The notes below the pieces were generated by a model. That model ran no database searches and was not told where the DNA came from. It saw nothing but the letters and a program-made list of their open reading frames with translations. From assembly GCA_002803225.1 (NCBI GenBank), contig NXFV01000975.1:62001-126000 (forward strand): DNA of 64,000 nucleotides, written 5' to 3'. This document shows, in pieces, positions 61,241-64,000 of the stretch; the stretch's first letter is position 1, and each line of letters starts with the position of its first letter. A program made the translations under genes and the position numbers. This DNA is from Gamarada debralockiae. Its lineage: Eukaryota > Ascomycota > Leotiomycetes > Helotiales > Hyphodiscaceae.

Positions 61241-63511
61241 ATGGCAGCGAAGGCTCGGACCGGGTGGTGTGTTCTGATCCGTTTCCCAACAATCTTCTTC
61301 GGGGAGTAAGTTATCAGCTGACCTTTGAACTCGTTGATTTGAAGTCAATATTGCCGGATAAAGCATCTGAAATGTGAGTATCAATACGAAGTCTTGATTT
61401 TGGAGAAATATGGCTGATTTGAAGGGCAGGCGACCAAGCCACGCCGACTTGTGGTCGCTGCGAGGCTTCTGGTAATGAATGCATCCGCGGGTTCACATAT
61501 CGGTTTCATCGCGGTACAGTATCTTATCTTGGTGAAGTAATATAAGTTCTGATGTTTTGAAGAGGCGTTTTCGGATGATCAGAAATGGTTGGCGATGCCA
61601 AATGAATGTAGGTGACTACCAGACAAGTTATTCCTTGAGCATCAAGCTGATATTTTGTAGTGACCTTCGTAGATGAGACGAAAGGACTTGCAACAAATTC
61701 TGATTACGAGTCGCCATTCTCAGAATATGCCACTCCACCGCCAGAGGCCCGGTCAACCGATGTAACATCTGATTTTTCAACATCCACGGCCGACGCACAC
61801 GCACTCCCGACACTAGATCATGCGTCAATATTACCAGTGAGCAGGAGGGCAGGTCATGGGACAGAGCACCACAGCCAATCTCCTACTGCTATTGCGTCTC
61901 TGACAAGCCCCTTTACCCACACTCTTTGGGAAGAGCAAGCAGTATCAAATTCACCCCAGCCATCCCACGAAGCTTTGCCATTACTTTCTTCGTCAAATCC
62001 TCTCACGATTGAAGGCATTCTCAACAAAAGCGGAACAGAGTCTTTGCATCAGAAAGTTCGTCAAGCCTACAACCATGGCAAAGGGTCCCCTTCCATACCA
62101 CCAATCTATTCGGAAAAGCCTGTTTGGCCACTTGCCGACCCCGTCGAAGCTCTTCTGCTGCGTCATTTCGTTCAAAACCTTGCAATTTGGGTACGTATAT
62201 ATAAAACCTTCTCGCAGCATCTCTTGGCCTACTGTACTGATTAACTGTCTCAGCTTGACCTGTGTGATCCCAAACAGCACTTCCAGGTCGACGTCCCGCA
62301 AAGGGCTGGGTCGTGTCGAATTTTGTTGAATGCAATATTTGCCCTGTCTGCAAGACACTTGAGCCGGATTGGCCGCCATGATGATGTTCTTGCATCCAAC
62401 CGATATCATGATGAGTGTCTGAAGTACCTCATTCCGATGCTTAACGACACAGCTACTGTTTCCGACGAAAGCCTTTTTGCTGCCGTCGTCATATTGAGGG
62501 TCTTGGAAGAGATAGACGGTAGGTTCCTGGCAACATCTTGACAGTTGAATTGTGCTGAGCCTGTTTTAGCTCCCGAGTTGGATTCTCAAGGTCATATCCT
62601 CGGCATCCAGATCTTCGTTGGTGCAAGAGATCCATTATCAGGTGGGTTGAGTGAGGCAGCTTTCTGGGTAGGTCTCAGACAAGAGATCTATAGCGCGATG
62701 ATGAAGCATCAATCGACGCAGCTCAACCTTGAGCACTGCAGTATCGACCGGTCCCTCGAGCCGGCCAGCGACTACTCTTGGGCCAACAGAGCGATAATCC
62801 ATTGTGCTGATGTTCTGAACTGCTGTTTCGGGGACTCGGGGATCTCTACCAGGCATTGGGAAGAGCTCAAAGAGTACGGCGAACGGTGGCATGGAGCAAT
62901 ACCCTCTTCTTTCACGCCGATATATTATAGGGCTCCGGATCGGGCGAGAAGGGAGGCTTTTCCTGAAATTTGGTATTCCCTAGGCTGTCACAGTTAGTTT
63001 TAAATTTATGATCCCGGTTGTATGAGCTTGTGCTTACTGTTCTGCGTAGTAATCGGAGTTCAACACTTTTTGCTGGCAAAGATCCTTCTGGCTATTTTTG
63101 ACCCAAAGTTGCCCCGAATTGGAAGTAATCGGACTGCAGCTGTGCGGTCAATGGAGGTACCTTTCCCTCCGTTCTCAAATTTCGATCTATGCTTACGTGT
63201 AACAGTCTCAAGTTGAATCCAGTCTGCGGGAGTTATGTGGTATCGGAATGTGCAATCGATGGACTGCACCGGGGATATTCACAGCTTCAATGGGAATTGC
63301 GATATGTGAGTGAAGGAGCCCTCGCCTTATTGTGTTCCTGTTGTATTCTGACTGATATTGACGAATCATAGGTGGCGATCGTATGACTGATCGGATAGAT
63401 CAAGAAGCTCTTCTAGACGTCTTGAAGAGAACAGAGAAGGATCATGCCCGCCCTACAGCAGCTGTACAGCAGCAGATGAAGGAATCATGGGGTTGGATGT
63501 CTGACGGCTAA
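61241..63511 (+). CDS. Zn(II)2Cys6 fungal transcription factor (Fungal_trans_2 type)
   Basis: Ten exons: 61241-61266, 61345-61373, 61430-61513, 61563-61607, 61661-62190, 62254-62518, 62570-62992, 63050-63156, 63206-63305, 63372-63511; 582 residues, every phase consistent. The zinc cluster is assembled from exons 1-3: KARTGCQYCRIKHLKCD followed by PTCGRCEASGNEC, the full C-x2-C-x6-C-x6-C-x2-C-x6-C set. A Ser/Thr/Pro-rich linker follows (~65-180). Then comes the regulatory domain with LLLRHFVQNLAIWLDLCDP, LLNAIFALSARHLSR and AAVVILRVLEEID, typical of ARCA/Moc3-like factors. It is a nuclear DNA-binding regulator; targets are unknown. The 26- and 29-nt exons are easy to miss, and no defect is visible. 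Confidence 0.92.
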
Positions 63512-64000
63512 GAATACACTATGTGAAACTTTGCACTTTTAGGAAACCATCATTATTGCCGTGCGTGAGATAAAGATTCGGGAGCCTTGAACGGAGAGTC
63601 GTATTCTTGTGTCAGGTAAGTGAAATTTCATGAGACCTCAAGTCAAGTCATGTTGTGATGCCCGAAAATTATCCACACCTACACTCTCGTTAGCTCGTCT
63701 TCCCCTTCTATTTTTCGAACAAAAAAGACTAGAACTTTTACTTCTGATAGAAAACCGACATACAGTACTAACTTGTTTCAAGTTCGAGTGGCCGTGTTTT
63801 GATTCGCCTGAACATGCGCCAACGACGACTGTCTCAGAGTCTCTTCCCTCCATTTTTTGTTGCTCAAGGCCAGTGAGCTTTAAACATGCTGCCCGCCCCA
63901 CGATGATTCGCTCGAGTCATACAATGGGAGCTCGTAGCTTCATGTCTTTCCATTTGATAGGCTTTTGAAGTTTGAAACGTTAGAAGCGGGAGGGTGGCAG
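63512..64000. other. 3' flank, no gene recognised
   Basis: Frames on both strands lack motifs; probably the terminator region of the Zn2Cys6 gene and the start of the next intergenic space. Confidence 0.45.

Overview
This is a stretch of nuclear chromosome from a filamentous ascomycete (Pezizomycotina). The genes have short introns of about 40-140 bp, with GTRNGT-type donors and CTRAC/CTGAC branch sites. They include a HET-domain gene, a Zn(II)2Cys6 regulator, small secreted cysteine-rich proteins and a COMT-type O-methyltransferase. Several AT-rich, gene-free blocks look like mutated repeats. The species cannot be read from the sequence; a leotiomycete-like fungus is only an impression.

Layout. 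1-4.9 kb: a full-size ABCC transporter (minus strand) whose 3' end lies outside the window. 6.4-28.5 kb: an all-minus-strand block with a T5orf172/GIY-YIG-like gene, a first SF1 (Upf1-like) helicase, a 1225-residue Myb/C2H2 protein with an internally duplicated module of unknown fold, and a second SF1 helicase paralogous to the first. An ~70-85 bp element (R) lies upstream of the T5orf172 gene and of both helicases, and both helicase upstream regions carry a second short motif (M). The second helicase is also bracketed by ~170 bp direct repeats. 29.2-34.9 kb: an ARMT1/DUF89 gene, a proline-rich protein and an inactivated arrestin-like gene. 35.9-39.1 kb: an AT-rich block with a 10-cysteine secreted protein and another small protein. 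39.2-42.6 kb: two intact housekeeping genes, a PlsC-type lysophospholipid acyltransferase and a mitochondrial NAD(H) kinase. 43.9-49.6 kb: a zone of decay with two broken secreted-protein genes and a broken NmrA-like gene, around an intact DUF2231 membrane protein. 50.5-53.1 kb: a phosphoribosyltransferase and an O-methyltransferase. 53.1-61.2 kb: AT-rich sequence with HET-gene debris, one near-complete HET gene, a 19-bp minisatellite and two short non-autonomous DNA transposons. 61.2-63.5 kb: an intact ten-exon Zn2Cys6 transcription factor.

How it fits together. Most genes are unrelated neighbours. The exception worth attention is the 6.4-28.5 kb block. A nuclease-fold protein and two large paralogous SF1 helicases share upstream sequence elements, which suggests co-duplication or co-regulation; the multi-domain Myb/zinc-finger protein lies between them. 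Exon structures were derived by hand from splice motifs and checked for frame consistency. No database search was possible, so family names rest on recognised motifs.
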